This document shows, one piece after another, positions 48,051 through 57,853 of a DNA stretch of 64,000 nt; positions within the stretch are counted from its first letter, which is position 1, and each line of letters begins with the position of its first letter. The translations under genes were made by a program, and so were the position numbers. A model generated the notes under the pieces. That model did no database searches. It saw only the letters and a list, made by a program, of their open reading frames with translations, and had not been told where the DNA came from. The stretch is taken from the NCBI RefSeq assembly GCF_002075345.1, contig NZ_NAEW01000003.1:372001-436000 (forward strand). The letters run 5' to 3'. The DNA is from Citrobacter braakii. GTDB taxonomy: Bacteria; Pseudomonadota; Gammaproteobacteria; Enterobacterales; Enterobacteriaceae.

Positions 48051-50228
48051 TTAATAGGTGATTCTTTCATGGTCCGGAATATCAAGTTCATTACCGTTTT
48101 CTTTATAAAACTTAAGATCGTTATCTTCCGCAACAAGAGAATGGAGCACATACTTATTCGGCTCCGCCTCAGTCCAGGCGTGACCTTCGGATGAAATCAT
48201 TCCCCCCTGCGGGATTGTGCTGCACCACTGGTTAATTACCACTGAGAGAGACTGTGGGTTTATTTTATTCACATTTTTTTTGCCATCAGGGGTAATCGTT
48301 GCCGACGCGGCGCTGATTAACCAGAAGGGCTCGTCCAGATTATTACTTGTGCCTTTAAACCATTTCTCCGCGATCCAGTCCTCAAAGATTCCGTTTACGT
48401 TCGCTTTATCCGGGACGTTGGCAGAGACAATATCTTTGTTCACCACAATGTTGGCCTGGATCGCCACAGCTGCTACCGCGCCCACAGGTTTCGGATCGTT
48501 CTTACTCTTGTAGCTATTCGTCCGGGTTGCCCCCTGCTGGGTATAGTCGAAATAGCCACCGGTTTTGTTTGCCCCATCATCCTCATCTGCCGCGACAGAT
48601 GATATGGCGACCGACAGGCGGGGATAGAGGCTACGCAGCTTGGTTTTACGATCTTTATCGATACCGGTTACTTTAGGACACGTTTGCAACGGTAAACGAA
48701 TCACGCCTGGTTCAGTGAAGAGATTTTTGTAATTATCCTCACTATTCCAGTTTATATAGTCAGCATCAGCAACATCCGGTTTTTTACCCTGCGGATAATT
48801 GTTTTTAAATGATTGATAAAAGGTGGTGGTGGGCGTCACCAGCTCATACTGACCATGGAAAGCATCTGCAAATTGATTAGGGAATCTAAGGGTGTCATCA
48901 TCATCCTGGATACCGTTTTTAAGCCTGTCAGCATCAGTTTCATTGTAAGCCACATACCATTTTTCCGGATGCTTGCGCGAGGTATTTTCCATCACGATAT
49001 TGGCGTACAGCGTGCCGGTGGTGCCTTTGAGCGAGCTCGGCGAAGCAGGATCCACTTCGCTACCGTCTGTTTTATCCGCGCTGGTACGCAGATGCAGAAT
49101 GCGATCGTCTGGATTATACGGCGTGCCGTCTGGATTAAGCCTGCCATCCGGATTGACGCCGTTGCTGTTCATTGCCGCCAGGCACAGCGTGCTCTTGTTT
49201 TGCTCTCTGCTCCAGCACATCGCCGGTTCGTTTTTATCTTTGTCCGTTGCATCGCTGCTGGTAATCAGCAGGCGGTCTTCATCAATCGCCGTAATACACG
49301 GTCCGGCCTCGCCTTTGGCATCGTTCCAGCACAGCTTGGCAGCCGGAACAGAACCATCGGCAGTAATATCTTCACTGTTTTTGTCTAAGCTTAAGCGAAT
49401 GCCGTAACGTTTATTTGCATCGAGCCTGTCCAGATTATTGGGAACGTCCCCCATCTGCAGCGGTTGGTCTGCGGCCGTTGTTACCAGGTTAAAATTACCG
49501 CTATTGTTGACTTCAAACACCACCGCCTGCAGATAACCGAGATCGACGCTTTTCAGCGCTTTTTCCAGCGGCTTAATAAATCCGGCAAAATGGAGGCCTT
49601 CGTTCTCGACCTCGTTCTGGTAGACGAGATAGAAGTCGACACGTTCAATGCCCAACCCGCTGGTGCGATTGTTGTTGACGAAGTCCACGCGTTCCAGCAC
49701 CAGACCCAGCGATTCGGCGCCAGGGCGCAGTTCACACGGCAGCATAGACTCCGTCAGCTTGAAGGGCAGCTTCCCTTTCTCAATATTGCCATTTCTACAT
49801 TCGCTACCCAGAAACAGATAGCGAGAACCCCGGGTGGGCGATACATCGGTTTGTGTTGACACAGCAGCAGACCAACCGGAATAAAAATTATTATCATCCC
49901 TGTCGGGTGAATCCTGTAATGTCCTGTTAGTGACGCGGTTATCATAATTCGCGATATTGACGTGAGTATTTTTTCCGTATAGTGGGTTGGCTTGTTGTGC
50001 GCTATTCGTGGTAGCCAGTTTGTCTTGTGCCACAAAGCGCATCACGCCGGAAATATCACGGGCGATCATATCAGCGACAATCAGTTGGTGACTTTGCTGG
50101 GCTTCTTTTCGTTTATAATTGGCATAAGTCATCAGGCACATGCCGATAATGGCAAGCACAACAATCATTTCAAGAAGGGTGACGCCTGCCTGACGGCCGT
50201 GAGCATTCGTGCTGTGCTTACTTATCAT
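48051..50228 (-). CDS. Large type IVb minor pilin (CofB-like)
   Basis: This 725-residue protein has a prepilin signal: a 15-residue leader ending GRQAG, then VTLLEMIVVLAIIGMCLM with Glu at +5. The rest is a long polar region rich in Asp, Asn and Lys. The CFA/III minor pilin CofB has about 520 residues and TcpB about 430, so this one is much longer. It lies directly after the major pilin, as CofB does. Minor pilins of this type start assembly, and CofB forms a trimeric tip. The extra C-terminal mass may be an adhesive or cargo-binding domain. No shufflon-type recombination sites or recombinase are seen nearby. Confidence 0.88.
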   Translation of the reverse strand: MISKHSTNAHGRQAGVTLLEMIVVLAIIGMCLMTYANYKRKEAQQSHQLIVADMIARDISGVMRFVAQDKLATTNSAQQANPLYGKNTHVNIANYDNRVTNRTLQDSPDRDDNNFYSGWSAAVSTQTDVSPTRGSRYLFLGSECRNGNIEKGKLPFKLTESMLPCELRPGAESLGLVLERVDFVNNNRTSGLGIERVDFYLVYQNEVENEGLHFAGFIKPLEKALKSVDLGYLQAVVFEVNNSGNFNLVTTAADQPLQMGDVPNNLDRLDANKRYGIRLSLDKNSEDITADGSVPAAKLCWNDAKGEAGPCITAIDEDRLLITSSDATDKDKNEPAMCWSREQNKSTLCLAAMNSNGVNPDGRLNPDGTPYNPDDRILHLRTSADKTDGSEVDPASPSSLKGTTGTLYANIVMENTSRKHPEKWYVAYNETDADRLKNGIQDDDDTLRFPNQFADAFHGQYELVTPTTTFYQSFKNNYPQGKKPDVADADYINWNSEDNYKNLFTEPGVIRLPLQTCPKVTGIDKDRKTKLRSLYPRLSVAISSVAADEDDGANKTGGYFDYTQQGATRTNSYKSKNDPKPVGAVAAVAIQANIVVNKDIVSANVPDKANVNGIFEDWIAEKWFKGTSNNLDEPFWLISAASATITPDGKKNVNKINPQSLSVVINQWCSTIPQGGMISSEGHAWTEAEPNKYVLHSLVAEDNDLKFYKENGNELDIPDHERITY

Positions 50229-50312
50229 TTATAAAGTCCATTTAGAAGGACTGCCCTCTAATAAAGAGGGCAGAATAAGTACAACAAATTAAAAAAATAT
50301 TGCCAGTATTTA

Positions 50313-51023
50313 TTAACGGCTACCTAAAACGATAGCGTTAGTTGGACCAGTTGGATCAGTGTCACAGACACCAGTTAAGACGATATTGGCAGGCGTTAAC
50401 TTATCATCAGTCGTTGTTTTCAAAATACCAGTAGCAGGGTTCGCTTCAACACTGATATCAATTGCTGCAGCATTACCAGACATTGCACCTGCAGCCGCTG
50501 TAGTGGTCGCCACATAATCCCATTGAGAACCAATCTGTGACACAATGTTACGGCAATCTTCCTTCTCCAGTCCGTTGATTACCATAAAGAAAGCTTTATT
50601 CTTCGCGGCAGTAGCGGAAAGTTTTGCAGGTCCAATTTCAAAAGCATCGTTAGAGAATCCATTGAACGCTTCGCTAGGACCGATTTTACCCATCTTGACC
50701 AGACCAACGATTGCGGATGTTCCAGGTGATGTCTCGATCCCAGCTTTTGTTTCTGAATTTGAATCAGCGCGAGCCGGATATTCAGCGGAGTCTTTATACG
50801 CCTCTGTCATCGCAACACGGACAGAGTTCGTATTATCGGTCAGGTCTGAAATATCCTGAGATGTAAACGCACGCTGTGCCAGAATAACCACACCGGCGGC
50901 AATAATACCGATAATGCCCAGTACAATGATAATTTCAAGCAGCGTCACGCCTTTCTGCTTTTTCAGCTCACGATACTGCGCTGATTTCCTTTTCCATGAA
51001 TGAATCATGTTTTTCATATCCAT
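50313..51023 (-). CDS. Type IVb major pilin (CofA/LngA/TcpA-like)
   Basis: This 236-residue prepilin has the long 25-residue leader typical of type IVb (ending KKQKG). The mature N-terminus VTLLEIIIVLGIIGIIAAGVV has Glu at +5. The mature pilin is about 211 residues, with a C-terminal disulfide pair likely between Cys157 (KEDCRN) and Cys220 (TGVCD). The segment VILAQRAFTSQ and overall layout closely resemble CofA and LngA of ETEC. An ATG six bases downstream (51017) is an alternative start. It is the first gene of the operon, 85 bp before the minor pilin. Confidence 0.95.
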   Translation of the reverse strand: MDMKNMIHSWKRKSAQYRELKKQKGVTLLEIIIVLGIIGIIAAGVVILAQRAFTSQDISDLTDNTNSVRVAMTEAYKDSAEYPARADSNSETKAGIETSPGTSAIVGLVKMGKIGPSEAFNGFSNDAFEIGPAKLSATAAKNKAFFMVINGLEKEDCRNIVSQIGSQWDYVATTTAAAGAMSGNAAAIDISVEANPATGILKTTTDDKLTPANIVLTGVCDTDPTGPTNAIVLGSR

Positions 51024-51565
51024 AAATCCTTAGATATTAGTTGCTGTAAAAAATTAACCCTGCACTCACTGTGCCGAAATATTATATGCGGCATTTTTCG
51101 TAAATCACCAGAAGCCAAAAGCTGTGATGGGATAATTAGGAATAAAGGTTACTGGTCAGATGAGTTGTTTTTGAATAAAATTTCACAATATATATATTAT
51201 ATATTGGAAATATCGTAACGGGTTTTTTGATTTATTTTTAGAAAAATTTACGGTAATTTTCCTTTTCCGGAAAGTGATATATATTGACAATGCTCATACA
51301 TTAAAATTAATATGGCTTGGCTTTTTATCTATTTTAGGTTAAAAAGTGAGTTTAGCGGCAAAACAATATTTGTCCAATTAAACGTTACTGTAACTTACTT
51401 ACGTAAGCGCCTGGGCTTGCCTTCATACAACTCGAATTATTTTGGCTATAAATAGATCGATTTCAAACCTGCATTGGTGAAAATATGACCTGTGTGAAGA
51501 AAAGACGTTGAAAGCGGTGAAGGGGGCTGGCGGGAGTGTTCCCGCCAGCGGTTTGATGGCTGTGA
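51024..51565. other. AT-rich regulatory region between the pilus operon and ybhC
   Basis: This 542-bp stretch has no supported gene. The part 51160-51320 is very AT-rich, with a TATATATATTATATATT tract at 51188-51206. It must carry the promoter of the pilus operon and is a likely H-NS target. At the right end is a hairpin after ybhC. No regulator gene such as cofS or toxT is found here. Confidence 0.6.
51526..51549 (-). terminator. Hairpin after ybhC
   Basis: The perfect 9-bp stem GCTGGCGGG / CCCGCCAGC with a 6-nt loop lies 16 bp after the ybhC stop. No T-run follows on the minus strand, so termination here is uncertain. Confidence 0.5.
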
Positions 51566-52849
51566 TTACTGCTTCGGTTCGGCAACCACTTTGCTACCGA
51601 TACCGCGGTTGTTGTATTCCCACATGCGGTTAAAGTTGGTGTCGTTCAGGTTGCGCTGGATTTCACCTTTGTCATCTTGTGCACCGGTATTACCGGCAAA
51701 AGGACGCTTCGAGATAACGCTGTCAGCCCATGGTTTTGCCATGTTAAAGCCTTCGTTGATCACGCTGTCGCGGATAACGACCTGACCGTTAGTGTTCGAA
51801 TCGACATCCAGCGAGCGGCCCAACTGTGCCACGCCATCACCACTCGCCGTGAAGCGGCTATTTGTGGCGAGGAAGCCGTAGTAGATGTTTGACAGCGTCG
51901 CTGGTGCAAACACATAGGCTTCCTGCTGCGTACGGGAGTTCACAACGCGGAAATCGGTGTTATCGAACACCACGGCGCCGCGACCGGAAACAATATCCAC
52001 ATCCCCTTCAATGTAGCTGTTGGTTACCAAAGTACGCGGTTGACGATCGTTTTCCAGACGGTTTTGTACGCCGCTGTTAGTCACGAAAAACGTATTCTGG
52101 CGACCGAGGATGTTGACCTTATTGATCTGCACTTTATCGCCATCGGTACGTAGCGCAACGGCCGGGTGATTACCCGCATCAACGCTGTCACCCAGATTGT
52201 TTTCGATGGTCAGGTTCTGCAATTGCAGACCGTTATTTTGCGACCAGACGACGGCAGAACACATCACGCCAATATTTGTGCCGCGCTTGTTCTGGCAATT
52301 ATCAAACATATACCACGCCGGTTTACCCGGCATGTATTTACCGCCCGGGTTCACCGTACGACGCCAGTCTGCGGTGCTCATGTCACCATCAATAGCCTGG
52401 CCAATTTTTACATCCAGCGGTTTTTCGCCCATGCCGTACAGCGTCAGACTTCCCGTTGCTGCCGGGATATATACCGTGCCCTGATACTCGCCCGGCATAA
52501 TCGCGATGTACTGACGTTTGTTAGTACGCTTGATGATTGCCGCATCAACCGCAGCCTGAATGCTGGTATGGGTGACGCCCTGAGTCCCAGCCGGGCCAAC
52601 CACGAAGTCAGGCTGTGCAGGCAGAGAAATAGCAGAAGGGCTCCACGGCGCGGTGTTTGGCGTCAGCGCGGAAAAATAGTGCGCAGCAACGAAGTTATTC
52701 GCTTCATTGGCCGACAAGATCGGGCGCGAAGAGGTACCTGGCGCGGTCTGATCGGAAGGAATTTGATCGGGCGGCGTAGAGCTACAGGCGGTCAGCGTCA
52801 CGCCAAAAGCCATTGCCAGCGCCAGACGGGAAACTGATGATATGTTCAC
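51566..52849 (-). CDS. ybhC: Pectinesterase-like outer-membrane lipoprotein YbhC
   Basis: This 427-residue lipoprotein (lipobox TLTAC near residue 22) has a right-handed beta-helix of the pectin methylesterase family. Family segments are NLTIENNLGDSVDAGNHPAVAL and VDIVSGRGAVVF. E. coli YbhC matches in length; it has thioesterase activity reported and is not thought to attack pectin. I chose the GTG at 52849 (MNISSVSRLALAMAFG) with GGAG upstream, which gives the E. coli length. An ATG ten codons earlier is possible. It marks the right border of the pilus island. Confidence 0.92.
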   Translation of the reverse strand: MNISSVSRLALAMAFGVTLTACSSTPPDQIPSDQTAPGTSSRPILSANEANNFVAAHYFSALTPNTAPWSPSAISLPAQPDFVVGPAGTQGVTHTSIQAAVDAAIIKRTNKRQYIAIMPGEYQGTVYIPAATGSLTLYGMGEKPLDVKIGQAIDGDMSTADWRRTVNPGGKYMPGKPAWYMFDNCQNKRGTNIGVMCSAVVWSQNNGLQLQNLTIENNLGDSVDAGNHPAVALRTDGDKVQINKVNILGRQNTFFVTNSGVQNRLENDRQPRTLVTNSYIEGDVDIVSGRGAVVFDNTDFRVVNSRTQQEAYVFAPATLSNIYYGFLATNSRFTASGDGVAQLGRSLDVDSNTNGQVVIRDSVINEGFNMAKPWADSVISKRPFAGNTGAQDDKGEIQRNLNDTNFNRMWEYNNRGIGSKVVAEPKQ

Positions 52850-53038
52850 AGGTTGCTCCGGGCTTTGAAAGTTATCCATTGAAGCCTGCTTTTTTATACT
52901 AAGTTGAGCGAAACGGGAAGGTTAAAAGGTAAAAAGTTGTTTTTATCGCCGTAATGCCCGGCGCGGAGAGTTCTTATATCACAAATACATAACAATTACG
53001 GTCCTTCAGGTTGACAACATCCGTATAATCAAAAATAA

Positions 53039-53051
53039 ATGTCTATACAAC
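53039..53051. promoter_or_regulatory. HutC-type operator upstream of hutI
   Basis: The sequence TGTCTATACAA is the reverse complement of the core TTGTATAGACA found before hutU. This shared motif at both hut promoters marks a likely HutC (GntR family) operator. Confidence 0.7.
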
Positions 53052-53072
53052 CTATGACAAGTGGTGAGTCGA

Positions 53073-54296
53073 ATGCAGCAATTCTTCCCTGATGATGTTA
53101 TCTGGCGCAATGTTCGTCTGGCGACCATGGATCCCGAACGTAACACCCCGTATGGGCTGGTGGAGGGTCATGCGCTGATCGTCCGCCAGGGGAAGATTCG
53201 CGATATCGTCCCGGAGTCATCGCTCTATCTCACACATGACAATACCTTTGATATGCAGGGCAGGCTAATTACACCTGGCCTGATTGACTGTCATACGCAT
53301 CTGGTCTTTGGTGGAAACCGCGCAGGTGAATGGGAGCAGCGGCTAAACGGTGTCTCCTACCAGCAGATAAGCGCCCAGGGCGGGGGTATCAATGCCACCG
53401 TATCAGCAACCCGCAGCGCCAGTGATGAGCAACTCTTACATCTAGCGCATCAGCGTATGGAACAGCTGATCAAAGAAGGCGTTACCTTGCTGGAAATAAA
53501 ATCCGGTTACGGCCTGGATTTGCAGACAGAAGAGAAAATATTGCGTGTGGCAGCGGCGCTGGCGGCGGAGAATATCATTGAAATAAGCCCCACGCTGTTG
53601 GCTGCCCATGCGACTCCAGCAGAATACCGGGATGATCCTGACGGCTATATTACGCTGGTGTGCGAGACCATTTTGCCGCAGCTGTGGGAACAAGGGCTGT
53701 TTGAGACCGTCGATCTGTTTTGTGAAAGCGTGGGTTTTTCGTTGGCACAGAGCGAGCGGGTGTTTCAGGCCGCGCAGGCGTTGGGCATCCCGATTAAAGG
53801 CCATGTTGAACAGCTGTCATTGCTGGGTGGCGCACAGCTGGTAAGCCGCTACCACGGGTTATCCGCCGATCATATTGAATATCTCGATGAAGCGGGCGTA
53901 GCGGCGATGAGCCAAAGCGGTACGGTCGGCGTACTGCTGCCCGGCGCATTCTATTTCCTTAAAGAGCAACAGCGTCCGCCGGTGGCATTGCTGCGTCAGT
54001 ATCAGGTACCGATGGCGGTGGCGACAGATTTTAACCCAGGTACCAGCCCGTTTATCAGCCTGCACTGGGCGATGAATATGGCCTGCGTTCAGTTTGGCTT
54101 AACGCCGGAAGAAGCATGGGCGGGCGTCACCCGTCATGCGGCCCGGGCGCTGGGACGTCATACCACTCATGGTCAATTGAAGGCCGGGTTTGTGGCCGAT
54201 TTTGTGGTGTGGGATGCCACTCTCCCGGTCGAGATCCTGTATGAACCGGGGCGCAACCCGCTCTACCAACGCGTATTCAAAGGACAAATAGTATGA
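53073..54296 (+). CDS. hutI: Imidazolonepropionase
   Basis: This 407-residue cytosolic zinc amidohydrolase opens imidazolonepropionate to formiminoglutamate, the third step of histidine breakdown. The metal motif is [12 protein letters not shown], and further zinc/substrate segments are [20 protein letters not shown] and [10 protein letters not shown] chose the ATG at 53073 ([11 protein letters not shown]) with GGTGAG upstream. GTG codons at 53061 and 53064 are possible earlier starts. The length equals Salmonella HutI. It overlaps hutG by 4 bp. Confidence 0.96.
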   Translation: MQQFFPDDVIWRNVRLATMDPERNTPYGLVEGHALIVRQGKIRDIVPESSLYLTHDNTFDMQGRLITPGLIDCHTHLVFGGNRAGEWEQRLNGVSYQQISAQGGGINATVSATRSASDEQLLHLAHQRMEQLIKEGVTLLEIKSGYGLDLQTEEKILRVAAALAAENIIEISPTLLAAHATPAEYRDDPDGYITLVCETILPQLWEQGLFETVDLFCESVGFSLAQSERVFQAAQALGIPIKGHVEQLSLLGGAQLVSRYHGLSADHIEYLDEAGVAAMSQSGTVGVLLPGAFYFLKEQQRPPVALLRQYQVPMAVATDFNPGTSPFISLHWAMNMACVQFGLTPEEAWAGVTRHAARALGRHTTHGQLKAGFVADFVVWDATLPVEILYEPGRNPLYQRVFKGQIV

Positions 54297-55234
54297 CTCA
54301 CTGGCAACCTGTTTCACCTGCGCTGTGGCAGGGACGTGATGATCGCGCCGAATCGCCGAATGCGCTGCGCCTGTTTCAGACTATCACGCTGAGCCCGACA
54401 TTTAGCCCAGAAATGTATCGCGAGCAGATAGCGCTGCTCGGGTTTGCCTGCGACGAAGGCGTGAAACGTAATCAGGGCCGGACGGGAGCCGCCGGAGCGC
54501 CCGATGTGCTGCGCAAGGCGCTGGCGAATTTAGCCAGCCACGATGGGCATCATCGGCTGGTAGATCTGGGAAATATTGTGGCCCAGGCCCCCGACCTTGA
54601 GGGCGCGCAGCAGGCGCTACGCAATGCGGTGCAGCGCTGTCAGCAGGAGAATATACGTACCTTTGTTCTGGGGGGAGGACACGAAACCGCATTTGCGCAC
54701 GGCGCAGGCGTGTTGGATGCGTTCCCGCAGGCGAAAGTGGGGATCGTCAACTTCGATGCGCACCTCGATTTGCGCCATGCCGATCAGGCTACTTCCGGTA
54801 CACCGTTTCGCCAACTGGCGCAGCTTTGCGATGAACAGCAGCGTGAATTTCACTATGCCTGTATCGGCGTCAGTCGGGCGGCAAACACCCAGGCGCTATG
54901 GGATGAGGCGCAACGGCTCGGTGTGACCGTGGTGGAGGATCTGTTCTGTGCAACGGCGCAGGCGCAGTTAGCGCAGTTTGTCGCCAACCTGGATGTTATC
55001 TATCTGACTATCGATCTCGACGTGCTGCCGGTGTGGGAAATGCCCGGCGTGTCGGCACCCGCTGCGCTGGGCGTACCGTTGGCGACGCTGCTGAATCTGA
55101 TTGAACCCCTGTGTCGTAGCGGTAAACTGCAGGCGGTGGATATGGTTGAATTTAATCCACGCTTTGACGATGATGGCAGAGCGGCGCGCGTTGCGGCGCG
55201 ATTAGGTTGGCAAATCGCGCACTGGTGGCACTGA
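54293..55234 (+). CDS. hutG: Formimidoylglutamase
   Basis: This 313-residue member of the arginase/agmatinase family hydrolyses formiminoglutamate to glutamate and formamide. Mn2+ ligands lie in [20 protein letters not shown] and TIDLDVLP. The length equals Salmonella HutG. It is coupled to hutI by a 4-bp overlap. Confidence 0.96.
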   Translation: MTHWQPVSPALWQGRDDRAESPNALRLFQTITLSPTFSPEMYREQIALLGFACDEGVKRNQGRTGAAGAPDVLRKALANLASHDGHHRLVDLGNIVAQAPDLEGAQQALRNAVQRCQQENIRTFVLGGGHETAFAHGAGVLDAFPQAKVGIVNFDAHLDLRHADQATSGTPFRQLAQLCDEQQREFHYACIGVSRAANTQALWDEAQRLGVTVVEDLFCATAQAQLAQFVANLDVIYLTIDLDVLPVWEMPGVSAPAALGVPLATLLNLIEPLCRSGKLQAVDMVEFNPRFDDDGRAARVAARLGWQIAHWWH

Positions 55235-55321
55235 TATACCTGATGGCGTTGCGCTTATCAGGTTCGGGTAATGTCTGTAAACTGTACCCACTCACATTCT
55301 CAGCTTAAGGAAGGCTTACGC

Positions 55322-56041
55322 ATGCTCCCATCCCGTTCTGCTCCGGCACCTTTTTACGAAAAGGTCAAACAGGAGATCAGCGAAAAGATTGCCAGCGGTA
55401 TCTGGCAACCTCACGATCGCATTCCCTCTGAGGCGGAGCTGGTGGCGCAGTATGGTTTCAGCCGCATGACCATCAACCGGGCGCTGCGTGAGTTAACGGA
55501 TGAAGGGTTACTGGTTCGTTTGCAGGGCGTAGGGACGTTTGTCGCCGAGCCGAAGGGCCAGTCTGCGCTGTTTGAAATTCGCAGCATCGCGGATGAAATC
55601 AACGCCCGTCAGCATCAGCACCGCTGCGAGGTGATCACGCTTGAACGAACCCAGGCAAGCGCGCAGCAGGCTTTGGTGTTAAACGTCAAAGAAGGTACCT
55701 CCATTTTTCACTCTGTCATGGTGCACTACGAGAACGAACTGCCGGTGCAGATTGAAGATCGCTGCGTGAATGCCGAAATTGTGCCAGCGTATCTGGCGCA
55801 GGATTACAGCCAGACTACGCCGCACGCTTATCTGTCGCTGATAGCCCCTTTAACGGAAGGCGAGCATATTGTTGAAGCGGTCCGCGCCAGTGCCGAAGAG
55901 TGCGCGCTGCTGAATATCAAAGAACACGATCCCTGCTTGCTGATCCGCCGTAAAACCTGGTCTGCGTCATCCATTGTCTCTCATGCCCGTTTGCTCTTCC
56001 CGGGTTCCCGCTATCGCCTGCAAGGGCGGTTTATGTCCTGA
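55322..56041 (+). CDS. hutC: Histidine utilisation repressor HutC
   Basis: This 239-residue regulator of the GntR/HutC family has an N-terminal winged helix (about residues 10-75, with PSEAELVAQYGFSRMTINRALREL) and a C-terminal UTRA ligand domain that senses urocanate. I chose the ATG at 55322 after AAGGAAGG; the in-frame start at 55271 is less like the family. It should bind the two TTGTATAGACA sites flanking the locus and repress both hutIGC and hutUH. Confidence 0.96.
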   Translation: MLPSRSAPAPFYEKVKQEISEKIASGIWQPHDRIPSEAELVAQYGFSRMTINRALRELTDEGLLVRLQGVGTFVAEPKGQSALFEIRSIADEINARQHQHRCEVITLERTQASAQQALVLNVKEGTSIFHSVMVHYENELPVQIEDRCVNAEIVPAYLAQDYSQTTPHAYLSLIAPLTEGEHIVEAVRASAEECALLNIKEHDPCLLIRRKTWSASSIVSHARLLFPGSRYRLQGRFMS

Positions 56042-56106
56042 AAAGCGTGATTGCTGCCGCAGTATAATAAAATTGTATCTTTTTTGTTAAAAGCACGCTT
56101 GCGACA

Positions 56107-56122
56107 ACTTGTATAGACAAGT
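56107..56122. promoter_or_regulatory. HutC operator upstream of hutU
   Basis: ACTTGT-N4-ACAAGT (centre ATAG) is a perfect 6-bp inverted repeat 45 bp before hutU. Its core TTGTATAGACA occurs inverted before hutI. Confidence 0.75.
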
Positions 56123-56166
56123 ATATGTTACTTATCTGTCCGATCGTTCGCGAGGAGTGCTCTACC

Positions 56167-57852
56167 ATGTCTCATAGCAAGTACCGTCAGCAGGATATTC
56201 GTGCCCCACGCGGCACCACGTTAACGGCCAAAAGCTGGCTGACCGAAGCGCCGCTGCGCATGTTAATGAACAACCTGGATCCCGATGTGGCGGAAAATCC
56301 GCATGAGCTGGTGGTATACGGCGGGATTGGTCGCGCCGCGCGGGACTGGGAATGTTATGACGCCATCGTCAACGCGCTGACCAAACTGGAGACCGATGAG
56401 ACCCTGCTGGTCCAGTCCGGTAAACCGGTTGGCGTTTTCAAAACCCATGACAATGCGCCGCGCGTACTGATTGCCAACTCCAACCTGGTGCCACATTGGG
56501 CTACCTGGGAACACTTCAACGAGCTGGACGCCAAAGGGCTGGCGATGTATGGCCAGATGACCGCCGGGAGCTGGATCTACATCGGTAGCCAGGGCATCGT
56601 GCAGGGGACTTATGAAACCTTCGTTGAGGCCGGGCGTCAGCATTATCAGGGTAACCTGAGCGGACGCTGGGTGCTGACCGCCGGGCTGGGCGGCATGGGT
56701 GGGGCGCAACCGTTAGCCGCAACGCTGGCAGGTGCTTGCTCGCTGAATATTGAGTGTCAGCAAAGCCGGATCGATTTCCGTCTGCGTACCCGCTACGTGG
56801 ACGAGCAGGCGACATCGCTTGACGACGCGCTGGCGCGTATCGAAAAGTACACCCGCGAGGGTAAAGCGGTCTCCATTGCGCTATGCGCTAACGCCGCCGA
56901 CGTTGTGCCGGAACTGGTGAAGCGCGGTGTGCGCCCGGATATGGTCACTGACCAGACCAGCGCCCACGATCCGCTGCATGGTTATCTGCCGTCCGGTTGG
57001 AGCTGGGAAGCGTATCAGGCGAAAGCGGTGTCCGATCCGCAGGGCACGGTACAGGCGGCGAAACGCTCAATGGCAACGCACGTTGAGGCAATGCTGGCGT
57101 TCAGCAAAATGGGCGTGCCGACGTTTGATTACGGCAACAACATTCGCCAGATGGCCAAAGAGATGGGCGTGGAAAACGCCTTTGATTTCCCCGGTTTCGT
57201 CCCTGCTTATATTCGCCCCCTGTTCTGCCGCGGCATTGGCCCGTTCCGTTGGGTAGCGCTTTCCGGCGATCCGCAGGATATTTATAAAACGGATGCCAAA
57301 GTGAAAGAGATCGTGGCTGACGATAAACATCTGCACCACTGGCTGGATATGGCGCGTGAGCGGATTAACTTCCAGGGATTACCGGCGCGTATTTGCTGGG
57401 TCGGTCTGGAATGGCGTCAAAAACTGGGGCTGGCGTTTAATGAAATGGTGCGCAGCGGCGAAGTGTCTGCGCCGATTGTTATTGGCCGTGATCATCTGGA
57501 TTCCGGCTCCGTCGCCAGCCCGAACCGCGAAACCGAAGCCATGCGCGACGGTTCTGATGCAGTATCCGATTGGCCGCTGCTGAACGCGCTGCTTAACACC
57601 GCCAGCGGTGCAACCTGGGTGTCACTGCATCACGGTGGCGGGGTAGGAATGGGCTTCTCCCAGCATGCCGGGATGGTGATTGTTTGCGATGGCACTGATG
57701 AAGCCGCAGCGCGTATCGCCCGGGTATTACATAACGATCCGGCTACCGGGGTGATGCGCCACGCCGACGCCGGGTATGACATTGCGGTGGAATGCGCCGT
57801 CGAAGAAGGGCTGAATTTGCCGATGGTCGCGGCGACGCAGGAGAAACGTTGA
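56167..57852 (+). CDS. hutU: Urocanate hydratase
   Basis: This 561-residue cytosolic enzyme adds water to urocanate, using NAD+ as an electrophile, to give imidazolonepropionate. NAD-binding segments include [14 protein letters not shown] and the conserved cysteine in [12 protein letters not shown]. The length equals Salmonella HutU. I chose the ATG at 56167 ([16 protein letters not shown]) after GAGGAG. The upstream in-frame ATG at 56125 adds 14 unlike residues. hutH starts 1 bp after. Confidence 0.97.
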   Translation: MSHSKYRQQDIRAPRGTTLTAKSWLTEAPLRMLMNNLDPDVAENPHELVVYGGIGRAARDWECYDAIVNALTKLETDETLLVQSGKPVGVFKTHDNAPRVLIANSNLVPHWATWEHFNELDAKGLAMYGQMTAGSWIYIGSQGIVQGTYETFVEAGRQHYQGNLSGRWVLTAGLGGMGGAQPLAATLAGACSLNIECQQSRIDFRLRTRYVDEQATSLDDALARIEKYTREGKAVSIALCANAADVVPELVKRGVRPDMVTDQTSAHDPLHGYLPSGWSWEAYQAKAVSDPQGTVQAAKRSMATHVEAMLAFSKMGVPTFDYGNNIRQMAKEMGVENAFDFPGFVPAYIRPLFCRGIGPFRWVALSGDPQDIYKTDAKVKEIVADDKHLHHWLDMARERINFQGLPARICWVGLEWRQKLGLAFNEMVRSGEVSAPIVIGRDHLDSGSVASPNRETEAMRDGSDAVSDWPLLNALLNTASGATWVSLHHGGGVGMGFSQHAGMVIVCDGTDEAAARIARVLHNDPATGVMRHADAGYDIAVECAVEEGLNLPMVAATQEKR

Positions 57853-57853
57853 T

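Noticed and set aside
48051-50228. Possible shufflon at the minor pilin, as in R64 pilV
   Set aside because: I see no repeated short inverted crossover sites near the 3' end and no site-specific recombinase gene in the pilus region.
38510-51565. Integrative element with attachment sites flanking the pilus operon
   Set aside because: No integrase, transposase, tRNA or clear direct repeats at either border; entry by homologous exchange is as likely.
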